Source: an uncultured Oscillospiraceae bacterium (GTDB lineage: Bacteria > Bacillota > Clostridia > Oscillospirales > Ruminococcaceae). From it: DNA of 64,000 bases. The stretch lies in assembly GCA_900539695.1 (NCBI GenBank), contig UQDG01000010.1, positions 1 through 64,000 of the forward strand. The letters are read 5' to 3'. Position numbers and translations under genes: made by a program. A model generated the notes under the pieces. The model worked only from the letters and a program-made list of their open reading frames with translations. It did not search any database and had not been told where the DNA came from. This document shows positions 15,242-24,326 of this stretch, piece by piece (positions within the stretch are counted from its first letter, which is position 1; each line of letters begins with the position of its first letter).

Positions 15242-16549
15242 TTACTTCTTGTTGGGGACCAGCACGGCCTTGCCGCCCATGTAGGGCTGCAGGACTTCGG
15301 GGATGGTCACAGTGCCATCGGCCTGCAGATGGTTCTCCAGGAAGGCGATCAGCATACGCGGCGGGGCCACGCAGGTATTGTTCAGGGTATGGGCCAGCTG
15401 GGTCTTGCCGTTCTCATCCTTATAGCGGATGTGCAGGCGGCGGGCCTGGGCGTCGCCCAGATTGGAGCAGCTGCAAACCTCAAAGTATTTCTGCTGGCGG
15501 GGGCTCCAAGCCTCGATGTCGCAGCTCTTGACCTTCAGGTCAGCCAGGTCTCCGGAGCAGCACTCCAGCTGACGGACGGGGATCTCCATAGAGCGGAACA
15601 GTTCAACAGAGTTCTTCCACAGCTTGTCGTACCAGGTCATGCTGTCCTCGGGTTTGCAGACAACGATCATCTCCTGCTTCTCAAACTGGTGGATACGGTA
15701 GATGCCGCGCTCCTCGATGCCGTGGGCGCCCTTTTCTTTACGGAAGCAGGGGCTGTAGCTGGTCAGGGTCAGGGGCAGCTTCTCGCCATCAATGGTCTGG
15801 TCGATGAAACGGCCGATCATGGTATGCTCAGAGGTACCGATCAGGTACAGATCCTCGCCCTCGATCTTGTACATCATGGCATCCATCTCGGGGAAGGACA
15901 TAACGCCCTTGACCACATCGCCGTGCATCATGAACGGGGGGATGACGTAGGTGAAGCCCTTGTTGATCATGAAGTCGCGGGCGTAGGCCAGCACAGCTTC
16001 GTGCAGGCGGGCGATGTCGCCCAGCAGGTAGTAGAAGCCGTTGCCGGAAACGCGGCCGGCGGCATCCAGATCGATACCTTCAAAGCTCTCCATGATGTCC
16101 ACATGGTAGGGGATGGGGTAATCGGGCACAACAGGCTCGCCGAAGCGCTGGACCTCGACGTTGCAGCTGTCATCGGGGCCGATGGGCACGCTGGGGTCGA
16201 TCATCTGGGGGATCGTGTACATGATCTCCTGGATCTTGGCCTGCAGCTCGGTCTCTTTGGCCTCCAGCTCTTTCAAGCGGTCAGCCTGAGCGGTGACCTG
16301 CTTCTTGATTTCCTCGGCCTCGGCTGCCTTGCTGGGGTCCTTCTTGGCCTGGCCCATCAGAGCACCGATCTGCTTGGACAGCTTGTTGCGGTTGGCGCGC
16401 AGGTCGCTGGCCTCGCCGATGGCAGCGCGGTACTCGGCATCCAGCTTGATGACCTCGTCGACCAGGGGCAGCTTGGCATCCTGGAACTTTTTGCGGATGT
16501 TTTCCTTGACTGCCTCCGGATTTTCACGGACAAAACGAATGTCTAACAT
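15242..16549 (-). CDS. serS: serine-tRNA ligase
   Basis: A 435-residue class II synthetase charging tRNA-Ser. The N-terminal 100 residues form the tRNA-binding coiled coil (LRANRNKLSKQIGALMGQAK and the acidic/lysine-rich helix after it). Motif 2 is SPCFRKEKGAHGIEERGIYR near residue 255. Motif 3 near 383-403 reads NNTCVAPPRMLIAFLENH, which differs from the common NGTGLAVGRTLVAILEN form; similar variants occur in a second SerRS clade of Clostridia. It lies downstream of parB with a 48-base gap, too short for a T-box leader, so expression probably depends on upstream readthrough or a small local promoter. Confidence 0.93.
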   Translation of the reverse strand: MLDIRFVRENPEAVKENIRKKFQDAKLPLVDEVIKLDAEYRAAIGEASDLRANRNKLSKQIGALMGQAKKDPSKAAEAEEIKKQVTAQADRLKELEAKETELQAKIQEIMYTIPQMIDPSVPIGPDDSCNVEVQRFGEPVVPDYPIPYHVDIMESFEGIDLDAAGRVSGNGFYYLLGDIARLHEAVLAYARDFMINKGFTYVIPPFMMHGDVVKGVMSFPEMDAMMYKIEGEDLYLIGTSEHTMIGRFIDQTIDGEKLPLTLTSYSPCFRKEKGAHGIEERGIYRIHQFEKQEMIVVCKPEDSMTWYDKLWKNSVELFRSMEIPVRQLECCSGDLADLKVKSCDIEAWSPRQQKYFEVCSCSNLGDAQARRLHIRYKDENGKTQLAHTLNNTCVAPPRMLIAFLENHLQADGTVTIPEVLQPYMGGKAVLVPNKK

Positions 16550-16597
16550 GATGATTCTCCTCTATATTTTTCTATACTTTATAGAAAACCAGGTTGA

Positions 16598-17485
16598 TTA
16601 TTCGGCCTCCGGGTCGTAATGGCCCAGCAGATCGGCGAACTTTTGCAGCATTTCATCGCTGTAAAAGTCGATCTTCAGCGAGCCTTTGCCATCTTTGTAT
16701 TCCACGTGGACCTCACTGCCGGTCACTTCTTTTAGGGCCGCTTCGATCTCCACCGCGCGCTTGGGGCGGCTGAAGGGGTCTGGCTTTGGTTTGGGCGGTT
16801 TGGCAGGCTTGGCCAGCTTTTTGCAAAGGGCTTCGGTCTGGCGGACGTTCAGCCCGTTGGCCTCGATTTCCTCGGCCGCCTGCTGCATCAACTCCTGTGT
16901 GGGCAGGCCCAGCAGCACTTTGGCGTGCCCGGCACTTAAAATGCCCTCACTGACTTTATGGCGGACCTCCTGCGGCAACGCCAGCAGGCGCAGGCTGTTG
17001 GTGACGGAGCTGCGGCTTTTACCCAGCTTTTTGGCGGCCGTTTCCTGCGTCAGGCCGTACTTTTCAATCAGCTGGTGGCAGCCCTCGGCTACCTCGATGG
17101 GATTCAAGTCCTCGCGCTGCAGGTTTTCGATCAGCGCCAGGGCTGCGGCTTGTTCGTCCGATACATCCTTGATGATGACCGGCACCTCATCCAGTCCGGC
17201 CAGCCGGGCGGCACGCCAGCGGCGCTCGCCCGCAATGATGATGTAGCCGGTGCCCAGCTTTTTGGGGCGTACAGCAATGGGCTGCAGCAGGCCGTTTTCG
17301 GTAATGCTGTCGGCCAGCTGGTTCAGCGCATCGTCGTCGAACTGCTTGCGGGGCTGCGCGGGGTCTGGTTCGATCTCCCGCAGCGGCAGGGTAGAGGCAG
17401 CCGCATCATCCGATGAGGTCTCGGGCAGGTCGGCAAACAGCAGATCAAGGCCTTTGCCTAAGCCGCCCATTTTCTTTTTTGCCAT
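16598..17485 (-). CDS. parB: chromosome-partitioning protein ParB (Spo0J)
   Basis: A 295-residue CTPase and parS-binding clamp that, with ParA, organises and segregates the origin. The ParB/Srx N-terminal domain (residues 30-120) has the nucleotide-loop blocks GERRWRAAR and ENLQREDLNPIEVA. A helix-turn-helix follows (LTQETAAKKLGKSRSSVTNS), then a C-terminal dimerisation domain ending DEMLQKFADLLGHYD. The start codon is four bases past the parA stop region, so the two genes are coupled. Three parS-like sites lie within 9 kb. It is the last conserved gene of the partition block before serS. Confidence 0.95.
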   Translation of the reverse strand: MAKKKMGGLGKGLDLLFADLPETSSDDAAASTLPLREIEPDPAQPRKQFDDDALNQLADSITENGLLQPIAVRPKKLGTGYIIIAGERRWRAARLAGLDEVPVIIKDVSDEQAAALALIENLQREDLNPIEVAEGCHQLIEKYGLTQETAAKKLGKSRSSVTNSLRLLALPQEVRHKVSEGILSAGHAKVLLGLPTQELMQQAAEEIEANGLNVRQTEALCKKLAKPAKPPKPKPDPFSRPKRAVEIEAALKEVTGSEVHVEYKDGKGSLKIDFYSDEMLQKFADLLGHYDPEAE

Positions 17486-17489
17486 CGGC

Positions 17490-18254
17490 TCACCTCTCGT
17501 TCTTGCTTAAAAATTCCCGTGCCAGTTCCATGTAAGCCTCGCAGCCTTTGCCGTTCGGCTCATAGAAATTGATGGGCATGCCGAAGCTCGGTGCCTCAGA
17601 CAGGCGCACCGAGCGGGGGATGACAGCCTTGAACACCTTGTCCCCGTAGTACTTTTTGACCTGGGCCACCACCTGCATTGTCAAGTTCAGCCGGCCGGAG
17701 TACATGGTAAAGAGCACGCCCTCAATGTCCAGATAACGGTTATACTTTTTTCGCACCATTTTTAAGGTGTTCATCAGCTCCGTCAGGCCTTCCAGCGCGT
17801 AGTATTCGCACTGCAGGGGGATCAGCACGGTATCGGCGGCGCACAGGCCGTTGATGGTCAGCAGATCCAGCGAGGGCGGGCAATCGATGAAAATATAATC
17901 GTACAGCGGCACAATGGGGGCCAGCACGCTGCGCAGGCGCATCTCGCGCCGGGGCAGGTTGACCAGCGCCACAGCAGCGCCGGCCAATTGGGTGTTGGAG
18001 GGAAGCAGGTCGGCATTATACTCGGTCTTGACGATGGCGTTGCGCACATCGTCGTCCTCGATCAGGCAAGTATAAATGTCGGATTCCAGCTTGTTTTTGG
18101 CAATGCCGTAACCGCTGGAAGCGTTGCCCTGGGGGTCGAGGTCTACGACAAGGACCTTTTTGCCCAGTGCTGCCACGCAGGCGCTGAGGTTTACGGCGCT
18201 AGTCGTTTTGCCCACGCCTCCTTTCTGGTTTGCTACTGCGATTACCTTTGCCAC
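17490..18254 (-). CDS. parA: chromosome-partitioning ATPase ParA (Soj)
   Basis: A 254-residue deviant Walker ATPase: KGGVGKTTSAVNL near residues 11-23, switch DLDPQGNASSG and FIDCPPSLDLLTIN. It binds DNA non-specifically as an ATP dimer and works with ParB; in Bacillus, Soj also controls DnaA. A GTG start at 18254 is chosen because GGAGGG is seven bases upstream; an ATG at 18278 in frame precedes that ribosome site. A small hairpin (AGACGG/CCGTCT, 18283-18300) and a TATAAT hexamer (18306-18311) lie just upstream, so it may have its own promoter after the noc terminator. Confidence 0.94.
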   Translation of the reverse strand: MAKVIAVANQKGGVGKTTSAVNLSACVAALGKKVLVVDLDPQGNASSGYGIAKNKLESDIYTCLIEDDDVRNAIVKTEYNADLLPSNTQLAGAAVALVNLPRREMRLRSVLAPIVPLYDYIFIDCPPSLDLLTINGLCAADTVLIPLQCEYYALEGLTELMNTLKMVRKKYNRYLDIEGVLFTMYSGRLNLTMQVVAQVKKYYGDKVFKAVIPRSVRLSEAPSFGMPINFYEPNGKGCEAYMELAREFLSKNER

Positions 18255-18356
18255 GCTTTTCCCTCCGTCTTTTTGCATTTTAAGACGGTTTTGTCCGTCT
18301 GGATTCTATTATAGCACAAGGAAACACTATAAAAAAGGGGGCAAACGCAAAAAATG

Positions 18357-18392
18357 CCCTGTAAAATGTTCCACGTGGAACATTTTACAGGG
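18357..18392. other. parS: parS site 2, embedded in a 36-bp perfect palindrome that also ends noc
   Basis: The central 16 bases (18367-18382), TGTTCCACGTGGAACA, match the ParB consensus. The palindrome continues outward without mismatch to CCCTGTAAAA and its complement, 36 bases in all. On the minus strand it is followed by CATTTTTTGCG and lies 21 bases after the noc stop, so it also has the form of an intrinsic terminator. ParB binding at this site is expected from the family; dual use is inferred. Confidence 0.88.
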
Positions 18393-18412
18393 TTTTCTCT
18401 ATTTTCAGTGCT

Positions 18413-19282
18413 TTATACCTCGGTCGCGTACTCTTTGGCTGGCTCCTGCGGCGGAGTCGTTGACTGCTGCACAGGGCGGCCGTCACTGCCTACGGGGATG
18501 CGCACAATGTACTCTAGGCACCCGTCATGCTTATCACAGTGGGTAGTTGCCTGGATGCCCTTCTGGGTCATCAGGTCAACGGCATGCTGCAGGGTATTTA
18601 CAAAAAAGCGGACATCCCGCACCATGGGGATGGTGCGGCGGCAGGGGCTGGGGCTGTTGGGGGCGGCCAACATCTGGTCCACCAGTTTGTCCGCCTGCCG
18701 CACGCTGAGCTTATCCCGCGCCATCTTTTCCAGTGCCGGGGTACGGCGGCTCTCTGGCAGGCGCAGGGCTGCGCGGGCATGGCGCTCGGTCAGGTGGTTG
18801 GCGGCGCAAAGCTGCTGCTGTTCCGGTGTAAGGGTAAGTAAGCGCAGTTTGTTGGCCAGGGCAGGCTGACTTAACCCCAGCCGCCTTGCAGCCTCGGCCT
18901 GGGTACAGCCCCACAGGCGGATTACCTCTTTAATGCCGCGGGCAGTATCAAAGGGGTCCAGCTGGCTGCGCTGCAAGTTTTCCAACAGACCCAGTGCGGC
19001 GGATTCGCTGTCATCGTAGTCCGCCAAAATGGCAGGCACTTTTTCCAGCTTGGCAAGGCGGCAGGCGCGCAGGCGGCGCTCACCCGCGATGAGCTGGTAT
19101 TTCCGCAGCCCCACCCGCCGCACGCTGATGGGCTGCAGCAGACCATTTTGCAGAATACTGACGGCCAGCGCCGCAATCTCCGGCTCGTCAAAAGCCGTGC
19201 GGGCCTGGTAGGGGGACGGTTCGATGCAATCAACAGGCAGCATGACAATGCGCCCTTGTTTTTGTAGTTCATTTTTAGCCAC
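18413..19282 (-). CDS. noc: nucleoid occlusion protein Noc (ParB family)
   Basis: A 289-residue paralogue of ParB. It has the same blocks: PSPYQARTAFDEPEIAALA, then GERRLRACRLAKLEKVPA, then ENLQRSQLDPFDTARGI, with an HTH at CTQAEAARRLGLSQPALANK. Noc binds its own sites and blocks Z-ring formation over the nucleoid. Position between rsmG and parA is the usual Firmicutes arrangement. The start is a GTG at 19282 behind GGGAGG; longer in-frame readings cross the upstream terminator. The N-terminal amphipathic membrane helix of Bacillus Noc is not obvious here (starts VAKNELQKQGRIV). Confidence 0.88.
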   Translation of the reverse strand: MAKNELQKQGRIVMLPVDCIEPSPYQARTAFDEPEIAALAVSILQNGLLQPISVRRVGLRKYQLIAGERRLRACRLAKLEKVPAILADYDDSESAALGLLENLQRSQLDPFDTARGIKEVIRLWGCTQAEAARRLGLSQPALANKLRLLTLTPEQQQLCAANHLTERHARAALRLPESRRTPALEKMARDKLSVRQADKLVDQMLAAPNSPSPCRRTIPMVRDVRFFVNTLQHAVDLMTQKGIQATTHCDKHDGCLEYIVRIPVGSDGRPVQQSTTPPQEPAKEYATEV

Positions 19283-19313
19283 TTTTGATTCCTCCCTGCG
19301 GGTGATTATCACA

Positions 19314-19351
19314 TAAAAAATGCTATGCTTTTCCCTGGGAAAAGCATAGCA
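19314..19351 (-). terminator. hairpin terminator between rsmG and noc
   Basis: TGCTATGCTTTTCCC and GGGAAAAGCATAGCA form a long perfect stem (19321-19351), followed on the minus strand by six T. It separates noc-parA-parB from mnmE-mnmG-rsmG. The TTTTCCC/GGGAAAA core also resembles a Noc-binding dyad, which cannot be settled by eye. Confidence 0.7.
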
Positions 19352-19409
19352 CGAACTGGAAAAAAGTGGAAGAAAAATCGTTCGCTGGATTTTGGCCCTT
19401 TTCGCGGTT

Positions 19410-20114
19410 TTACAGCGGCTTCTTGGCAATTTTGCCGCCGTTTCTGGGGTAAACGGTCGGAGTCTGCGATATTTTTTCGCACACCACCAGCCCGCGGGCA
19501 CTGCCATCGGGCAGGGTGAATTGCCGGGTCTCGCGGTATTTACCGCCCAGCTTCTTTAAAGCGTTAGCCGCGGCCTTGGCTTCGGCGTCGGCTTCGGGGC
19601 CTTTCATGGCGATGAACACGCCGCCGACTTTGACCAGCGGCAGGCAGTATTCACTCAACACCGGCAGGGCTGCCACGGCGCGGGCGCTGGCAATATCGAA
19701 CTGCTCACGCCAGACTTTGCGGGCGGCTTCCTCGGCGCGTTCCTTGGCGAACTCCACGCCAGTCAGGCCCAGCTCGGCGCAGGCATACTTTAAAAATTCT
19801 ACACGCTTGCCGGTAGGTTCCATCAAGGTCAGCTCCAGGTCCGGTTTATAAATTTTAGCCACAATACCGGGGAAACCTGCGCCGGTACCCACGTCCACCA
19901 TCTTGCCCTGCACTTCGGGCTGAGCGGCAAACAGCAGGCTGTCAGTAAAGTGGCGGTCCTCGATGCCCTCGGGGCTGGTGATGGCCGTCAGGTTGACCTT
20001 CTCATTATAGCTCACCAAAATTTCAGCGTAGTGATCCAGCTGGTCCAGCTGGGCAGGGGAGAGGCTGATGTTCCACGTGGAACATTTTTCAGCCAGGCGG
20101 TTTTTATCGATCAT
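19410..20114 (-). CDS. rsmG: 16S rRNA (guanine-527 N7)-methyltransferase
   Basis: A 234-residue SAM-dependent methyltransferase. Motif I VDVGTGAGFPGIVAKI is near residue 71, ELTLMEPTGKRVEFLKY follows, and ARAVAALPVLSEYCLPLVK is near 142. It modifies G527 of 16S rRNA. Residues 11-17 (KCSTWNI) are encoded by DNA that contains a parS site (20069-20084), so the protein's N-terminus is partly dictated by the ParB target. Follows mnmG by 10 bases in the same operon. Confidence 0.94.
   Translation of the reverse strand: MIDKNRLAEKCSTWNISLSPAQLDQLDHYAEILVSYNEKVNLTAITSPEGIEDRHFTDSLLFAAQPEVQGKMVDVGTGAGFPGIVAKIYKPDLELTLMEPTGKRVEFLKYACAELGLTGVEFAKERAEEAARKVWREQFDIASARAVAALPVLSEYCLPLVKVGGVFIAMKGPEADAEAKAAANALKKLGGKYRETRQFTLPDGSARGLVVCEKISQTPTVYPRNGGKIAKKPL
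20069..20084. other. parS: parS site 3, inside the rsmG coding sequence
   Basis: TGTTCCACGTGGAACA, identical to the core at 18367, lies near the 5' end of rsmG and codes for CSTWN. An exact 16-base match to the ParB consensus 1.7 kb from another is unlikely by chance. Confidence 0.88.
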
Positions 20115-20124
20115 AGTTTAACAC

Positions 20125-21990
20125 TCATTTCTGTTTCAGCAGCACAATGCTCAGCTGGGCCAGGTCGCTGGGGGAGACACCGGGGATGCGCCCGGCCTGG
20201 GCCAGCGTGCGGGGACGAATCTTCTGTAATTTTTCACGGGCTTCCAGCGTGATCATCTCAATGGGGCTGTAATCGAAGTCCTCAGGGATCTTCACGTTCT
20301 CATGGCGCTGAATGTCCCGGATCAACCGTTCCTCACGGGCGATATAGCCGGCGTAGCGGATCTCGGTCTCGATGCGCTGGGCCATGGCAGGGGTCACACC
20401 CTCGCCGCGACCGATGACTTTGGCGATCAGCTCATAGCTGATGTAGGGACGGCGCATCAGTTCCAGCGCCGTGCCGCCGATTTCCCCCAGCTCGGTGTCT
20501 TCGGGCACGGCAGCTTTCAGGTCGGCCAGCCGCACCGTGGTTTTGGCCAGGCGGTCCATCTCGTTCTGCTTGATCTCGCGATCCTTGCAGAATACTGCCC
20601 ACCGGTCATCCTGTACCAGACCGTACTCCCGGCCGATGGGGGTCAGACGTTCGTCGGCGTTATCCTGCCGCAGGCTCAGGCGGTATTCACTGCGGCTGGT
20701 CATCATGCGGTAGGGGTCCATGACACCCTTGGTCACCAGGTCATCCACCAAAGTTCCCAGGTAACTGGTGTGGCGGGCCAGCACCAGCTCATCCTTTTCC
20801 AGCGCGTGGCGGGCGGCGTTCAGGCCGGCAAGCAAGCCCTGGGCGGCAGCTTCCTCGTAGCCAGAGGTTCCGTTGAACTGCCCCGCGCCATAAATACCCG
20901 CGACCACCTTGCTTTCCAGCGTAGGCTTTAAGGTGGTGGGGTCGACGCAATCGTACTCGATGGCGTAGGCCGGGCGCATGATTTCCAGATGCTCAAACCC
21001 CTTGATGGTACGGTACATGGCATTCTGCACCACCTCAGGCAGGCTGGAAGAAAGGCCCTGCAGATACATTTCCTCTGTGTCCTCGCCGCAGGGCTCTACA
21101 AAAATGGGGTGGCGCTCCTTATCCTTAAAACGCACCACTTTATCCTCAATGGAGGGGCAGTAGCGCGGGCCGACGCCCTGGATGTCTCCGCCGTAGAGCG
21201 GCGAACGGTGCAGATTATCCAGAATGACCTTGTGGGTCTCGGGGTTGGTGTAAGCGATGTAGCAATCCACCTTGTTGTGCATCGGCTCTCGCGTTAAAAA
21301 GCTGAAAGGCTGCAATTCCTCATCCGGGTCGCCGGGCTGACGCTCCAGCTGGGTAAAGTCGATGCTGCGGCGGTGAACGCGGGCCGGAGTGCCGGTCTTA
21401 AACCGGCGCAGCGTAAAGCCCTGCTCCACCAGGCATTTGGTCAGTGCCGTGGTGGCATGGGTGCCGTCGGGACCGCTGTCGTAGTGAGCCTCGCCCACAA
21501 AGATGCGCCCGCCCAGCGTGGTGCCGGTGGCGATGACCAGCGCCTTGCAGCTATAGTAGCCGTTTAAATTGGTGATGACGCCGCAGACTTTGCCTTCCTG
21601 AATATCCACGGCCACGATCTCGGCCTGATGGATGTCCAGGTTCGGCGTTTTCTCCAGCGCGTGTTTCATCCACATGTGGTAACGCTTGCGGTCGGTCTGC
21701 ACACGCAGGCTGTGGACGGCAGGGCCCTTGCCCCGGTTCAGCATGCGGCTCTGCAAAAAGGTGGCGTCGGCAGCAATGCCCATCAGACCGCCCAGGGCGT
21801 CCACTTCCCGCACTAGGTGCCCCTTGGCGGTACCGCCGATGGACGGGTTGCAGGGCATGTTGCCGATAAAATCCAGCGACAGGGTGAACACGGCGGTCCT
21901 GGCCCCTAGTGTCGCTGCCGCGTGGGCAGCCTCGATGCCCGCATGCCCGGCACCGATCACTACCACATCATAACTTCCCAGTTTATCCAT
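20125..21990 (-). CDS. mnmG: tRNA uridine-34 5-carboxymethylaminomethyl modification enzyme, FAD subunit
   Basis: A 621-residue FAD protein acting with MnmE on U34 of tRNAs that read two-codon boxes. The FAD site [17 protein letters not shown] is at residues 9-25, family signature [17 protein letters not shown] near 52, and [18 protein letters not shown] near 371-388. The length matches the family (about 620-630). It starts 15 bases after mnmE and is followed by rsmG; this trio is conserved in Firmicutes. Confidence 0.96.
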   Translation of the reverse strand: MDKLGSYDVVVIGAGHAGIEAAHAAATLGARTAVFTLSLDFIGNMPCNPSIGGTAKGHLVREVDALGGLMGIAADATFLQSRMLNRGKGPAVHSLRVQTDRKRYHMWMKHALEKTPNLDIHQAEIVAVDIQEGKVCGVITNLNGYYSCKALVIATGTTLGGRIFVGEAHYDSGPDGTHATTALTKCLVEQGFTLRRFKTGTPARVHRRSIDFTQLERQPGDPDEELQPFSFLTREPMHNKVDCYIAYTNPETHKVILDNLHRSPLYGGDIQGVGPRYCPSIEDKVVRFKDKERHPIFVEPCGEDTEEMYLQGLSSSLPEVVQNAMYRTIKGFEHLEIMRPAYAIEYDCVDPTTLKPTLESKVVAGIYGAGQFNGTSGYEEAAAQGLLAGLNAARHALEKDELVLARHTSYLGTLVDDLVTKGVMDPYRMMTSRSEYRLSLRQDNADERLTPIGREYGLVQDDRWAVFCKDREIKQNEMDRLAKTTVRLADLKAAVPEDTELGEIGGTALELMRRPYISYELIAKVIGRGEGVTPAMAQRIETEIRYAGYIAREERLIRDIQRHENVKIPEDFDYSPIEMITLEAREKLQKIRPRTLAQAGRIPGVSPSDLAQLSIVLLKQK

Positions 21991-22005
21991 ACGTTTTTTC
22001 CTCTA

Positions 22006-23397
22006 TCATTTACCCACACAAAACGTCTCAAATACTTCCTCTATGGTCGCGTCGCTGGCATCCTCGCCGGTCAGATCGCACAGGGCCTGCAACGCATCGG
22101 TCAGGCAGATACCGGTAGCGTCCAGCCCAAAGCCTGCCTGCCGGGCCTTCATCGCTTCGGCAATGGCATCCCGCGCACGGGTGGCGGCCGCCAGCTGGCG
22201 GGCACTGCACAACTGCGCTGCTCCGGGGTCCAGCTGGGCTGTGCCCAGCAGTTCGGCCACGGCATCGGTCAAGGGTTGCAAACTGTCAGCCTCTTTGGCG
22301 CAAAGGGTGATGATCTTTTTAAAATAGGGCTGCAAGGTCTGGGCCGCGTTCTCCGTGGAATCGGCCAGATCCTCTTTGTTCAAAATTGCCAACGCAGGGC
22401 GATTCTGGCAGCGGTGGGCAATTTCTAAATCGGCGTCGGTCAGTGGCTGGGCGGCATCGAACACGGCCAGCACCAGCCCGGCTTCGTCCAGCTTTTTCCA
22501 GCTGCGGCGGATACCCTCGGCTTCGATGGCATCGCCGTCGGCGCCCACGTCCCGCACACCGGCAGTATCAAACAGGTTCAGCCGGATCTCGCCCAGCTGG
22601 ACGGCCTGCTCTACAATATCGCGGGTAGTACCTGCCACCGGCGTTACGATGGCCCGGTCAAAACCGGCCATCAGGTTCAGTAGCGTACTTTTGCCCACGT
22701 TGGGGCGGCCCAGCAGCACACAATCCACGCCCCGGCGCAGCACCGCACCGGCACCATAACCACGGATCAGGCTGTCCAGCTCCGCTTTCTGGCCGCCCAG
22801 CGTTTTCAGCAGATGCTCATCGGAAAGTTCCGGCACGTCCTCCTCGGGGTAGTCGATCCAGGCGGTCAGGTGGGCGTTCAGGCTTTGCAGCACGGTCTGG
22901 ATGGCGCCGATGCGTTTTGCCAGCCGCCCATCCAGGGCCGACTTGGCCAGCGCGGCACCCTGGCGGCCGTTGGCGGCGATGACTTCCATCACGGCTTCGG
23001 CCTGGGTCAACGACATGCGGCCATGCTCCAGCGCGCGGCGGGTGAACTCACCCGGCCCTGCCGGGGCTGTGCCCGCGGTGATAAGGGCTTCCAGCAAGCC
23101 GTCCGCCATAGCGGTACCGCCGTGGACCGAAAGCTCGATGACATCCTCGCCGGTATAGGAGTGGGGGGCGCGGAAGAAGAGGGCGATAGTCTCGTCCATT
23201 TCCTGCCCGTGCAGCAGGTAGTGGCCCAGCATGGCGGTGTAGCCCTTGGCCTCGGCCACCTTGCGTCCCACGTGGAGCGGGACGAAGATCTTTTCCACCA
23301 TGGGGTAGGCGTCCGGCCCTGATACCCGCACCACGGCAATGCCGCCGGTGCCGGGGGGCGTTGCCAGCGCACAGATTGTCTGCTGTAAGCGATCCAC
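22006..23397 (-). CDS. mnmE: tRNA modification GTPase
   Basis: A 463-residue potassium-activated GTPase, partner of MnmG. It has the N-terminal folate-binding domain (ICALATPPGTGGIAVVRVSG), a helical domain, an inserted G domain (GRPNVGKSTLLN near residue 226, DTAGVR near 273, LNKEDL near 338), and the C-terminal catalytic CVGK ending. A GTG start at 23397 is chosen behind GGAGG. In most Firmicutes jag lies directly upstream; here a 950-bp stretch of decayed element sequence separates them, so a local promoter must drive the operon. Confidence 0.95.
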   Translation of the reverse strand: MDRLQQTICALATPPGTGGIAVVRVSGPDAYPMVEKIFVPLHVGRKVAEAKGYTAMLGHYLLHGQEMDETIALFFRAPHSYTGEDVIELSVHGGTAMADGLLEALITAGTAPAGPGEFTRRALEHGRMSLTQAEAVMEVIAANGRQGAALAKSALDGRLAKRIGAIQTVLQSLNAHLTAWIDYPEEDVPELSDEHLLKTLGGQKAELDSLIRGYGAGAVLRRGVDCVLLGRPNVGKSTLLNLMAGFDRAIVTPVAGTTRDIVEQAVQLGEIRLNLFDTAGVRDVGADGDAIEAEGIRRSWKKLDEAGLVLAVFDAAQPLTDADLEIAHRCQNRPALAILNKEDLADSTENAAQTLQPYFKKIITLCAKEADSLQPLTDAVAELLGTAQLDPGAAQLCSARQLAAATRARDAIAEAMKARQAGFGLDATGICLTDALQALCDLTGEDASDATIEEVFETFCVGK

Positions 23398-23500
23398 TGC
23401 GATACCTCCGTGAAGTAAAGTTTCTAACACTTTATCATACCACGAATTTTTTCTTTTTCCTACCTTTTTTCTGCGGTTTTTTGAAAAATAAAAAGCTAAG

Positions 23501-23562
23501 CTCTTATGTCACCAACAAAAAGCGAGTTGATCCACACAACAGGGGCAAATAAAACACCCTGG
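23501..23562 (+). repeat. 62-bp dispersed repeat, copy 2
   Basis: Second copy of the segment at 6286-6347, same orientation, about nine differences in 62 positions. Here it is followed directly by a C-terminal fragment of an element gene. Confidence 0.7.
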
Positions 23563-23661
23563 AAATCGCCCGCAAGTACAACGCCGACCTGGCTGCTTTC
23601 CTACACAAGGTGCAGGCTGTCCGCCGTGCCGAGGATTATATAACTGCGACGACTGCTGAGT
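23560..23661 (+). pseudogene. C-terminal fragment of a mobile-element protein
   Basis: A frame without a start codon (a TAA lies just upstream in frame) encodes LEIARKYNADLAAFLHKV followed by QAVRRAEDYITATTAE and a TGA. The composition is that of a real, helical protein end, but I cannot name the family. With the repeat before it, this marks a deleted integrated element between jag and mnmE. Confidence 0.5.
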
Positions 23662-23729
23662 GATTTTCAACAGCTTGTTGAAAACTGACCATTTCTTTCC
23701 TATACCGAAAATGCACCTGTGGTGGGGAA

Positions 23730-24149
23730 TTGCCGGGAAGGTGCATTTATTATAAGTTAGTTTTTTCTAACTTTACAGGGATGGGTTTGGACGTCTGCAA
23801 AATATGCAATTCTGAAAAAAGCGACACGGATCATCCATTTCCAAAAGATCATGGCACAGCCCTACAGCAAACTGCTGGAGACATTCAAAACGGCTTCCGC
23901 GGTGCCGAAGATCCCGGCGCGCAGGATCCGAATCTTACCTTTGAAACGCAGACGCTCTGCGGCCAGCCGGTGTTGTACGTTAAGCACAAGCAGCCCGTGC
24001 AGAAAGTGTGCATCTACGTGGTGGGCAACGACCTGAGGGATGTAGGTTTTGATTTTGAGGATCTCCGCATCCGAAAGGAAATGATGGGTCGTGCAGACGG
24101 AATCTTCCCAGACGGATACCAAAGCATCCAACAGGGATTTCGATTTTAG
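23730..24149 (+). pseudogene. degenerate ORF, possibly a frameshifted esterase-like gene
   Basis: The longest frame gives 139 residues whose second half (LCGQPVLYVKHKQPVQKVCI and GNDLRDVGFDFEDLRIRKEM) looks protein-like. A better N-terminus appears in another frame (MAQPYSKLLETFKTASAVPK, from 23851). Joining them needs a frameshift near 23920. VLYVKHKQPVQKVCIYVVG is weakly reminiscent of the first strands of an alpha/beta hydrolase. Function cannot be stated; probably a pseudogene in the element debris. Confidence 0.3.
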
Positions 24150-24260
24150 ATTTCGTATAGTTTCATGTTTTCCACAGCCCTGTTTAAAACTTTTGGGATT
24201 GCTTGTTTGCGGGCCGATGACAAACATCGGCCCCTGCAATCAAACCGTAAGATTCTACAC

Positions 24261-24300
24261 AAAAAGGGAGACGCCGTGTTACCGGTGCCTCCCTCTTTTT
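24261..24300. terminator. bidirectional terminator after jag / element debris
   Basis: AAAAAGGGAG and CTCCCTCTTTTT pair with an inner GCC/GGT helix. It can end transcripts from either side. Confidence 0.65.
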
Positions 24301-24326
24301 ATTTAGGATAATTAAAAGTTCTTTTT

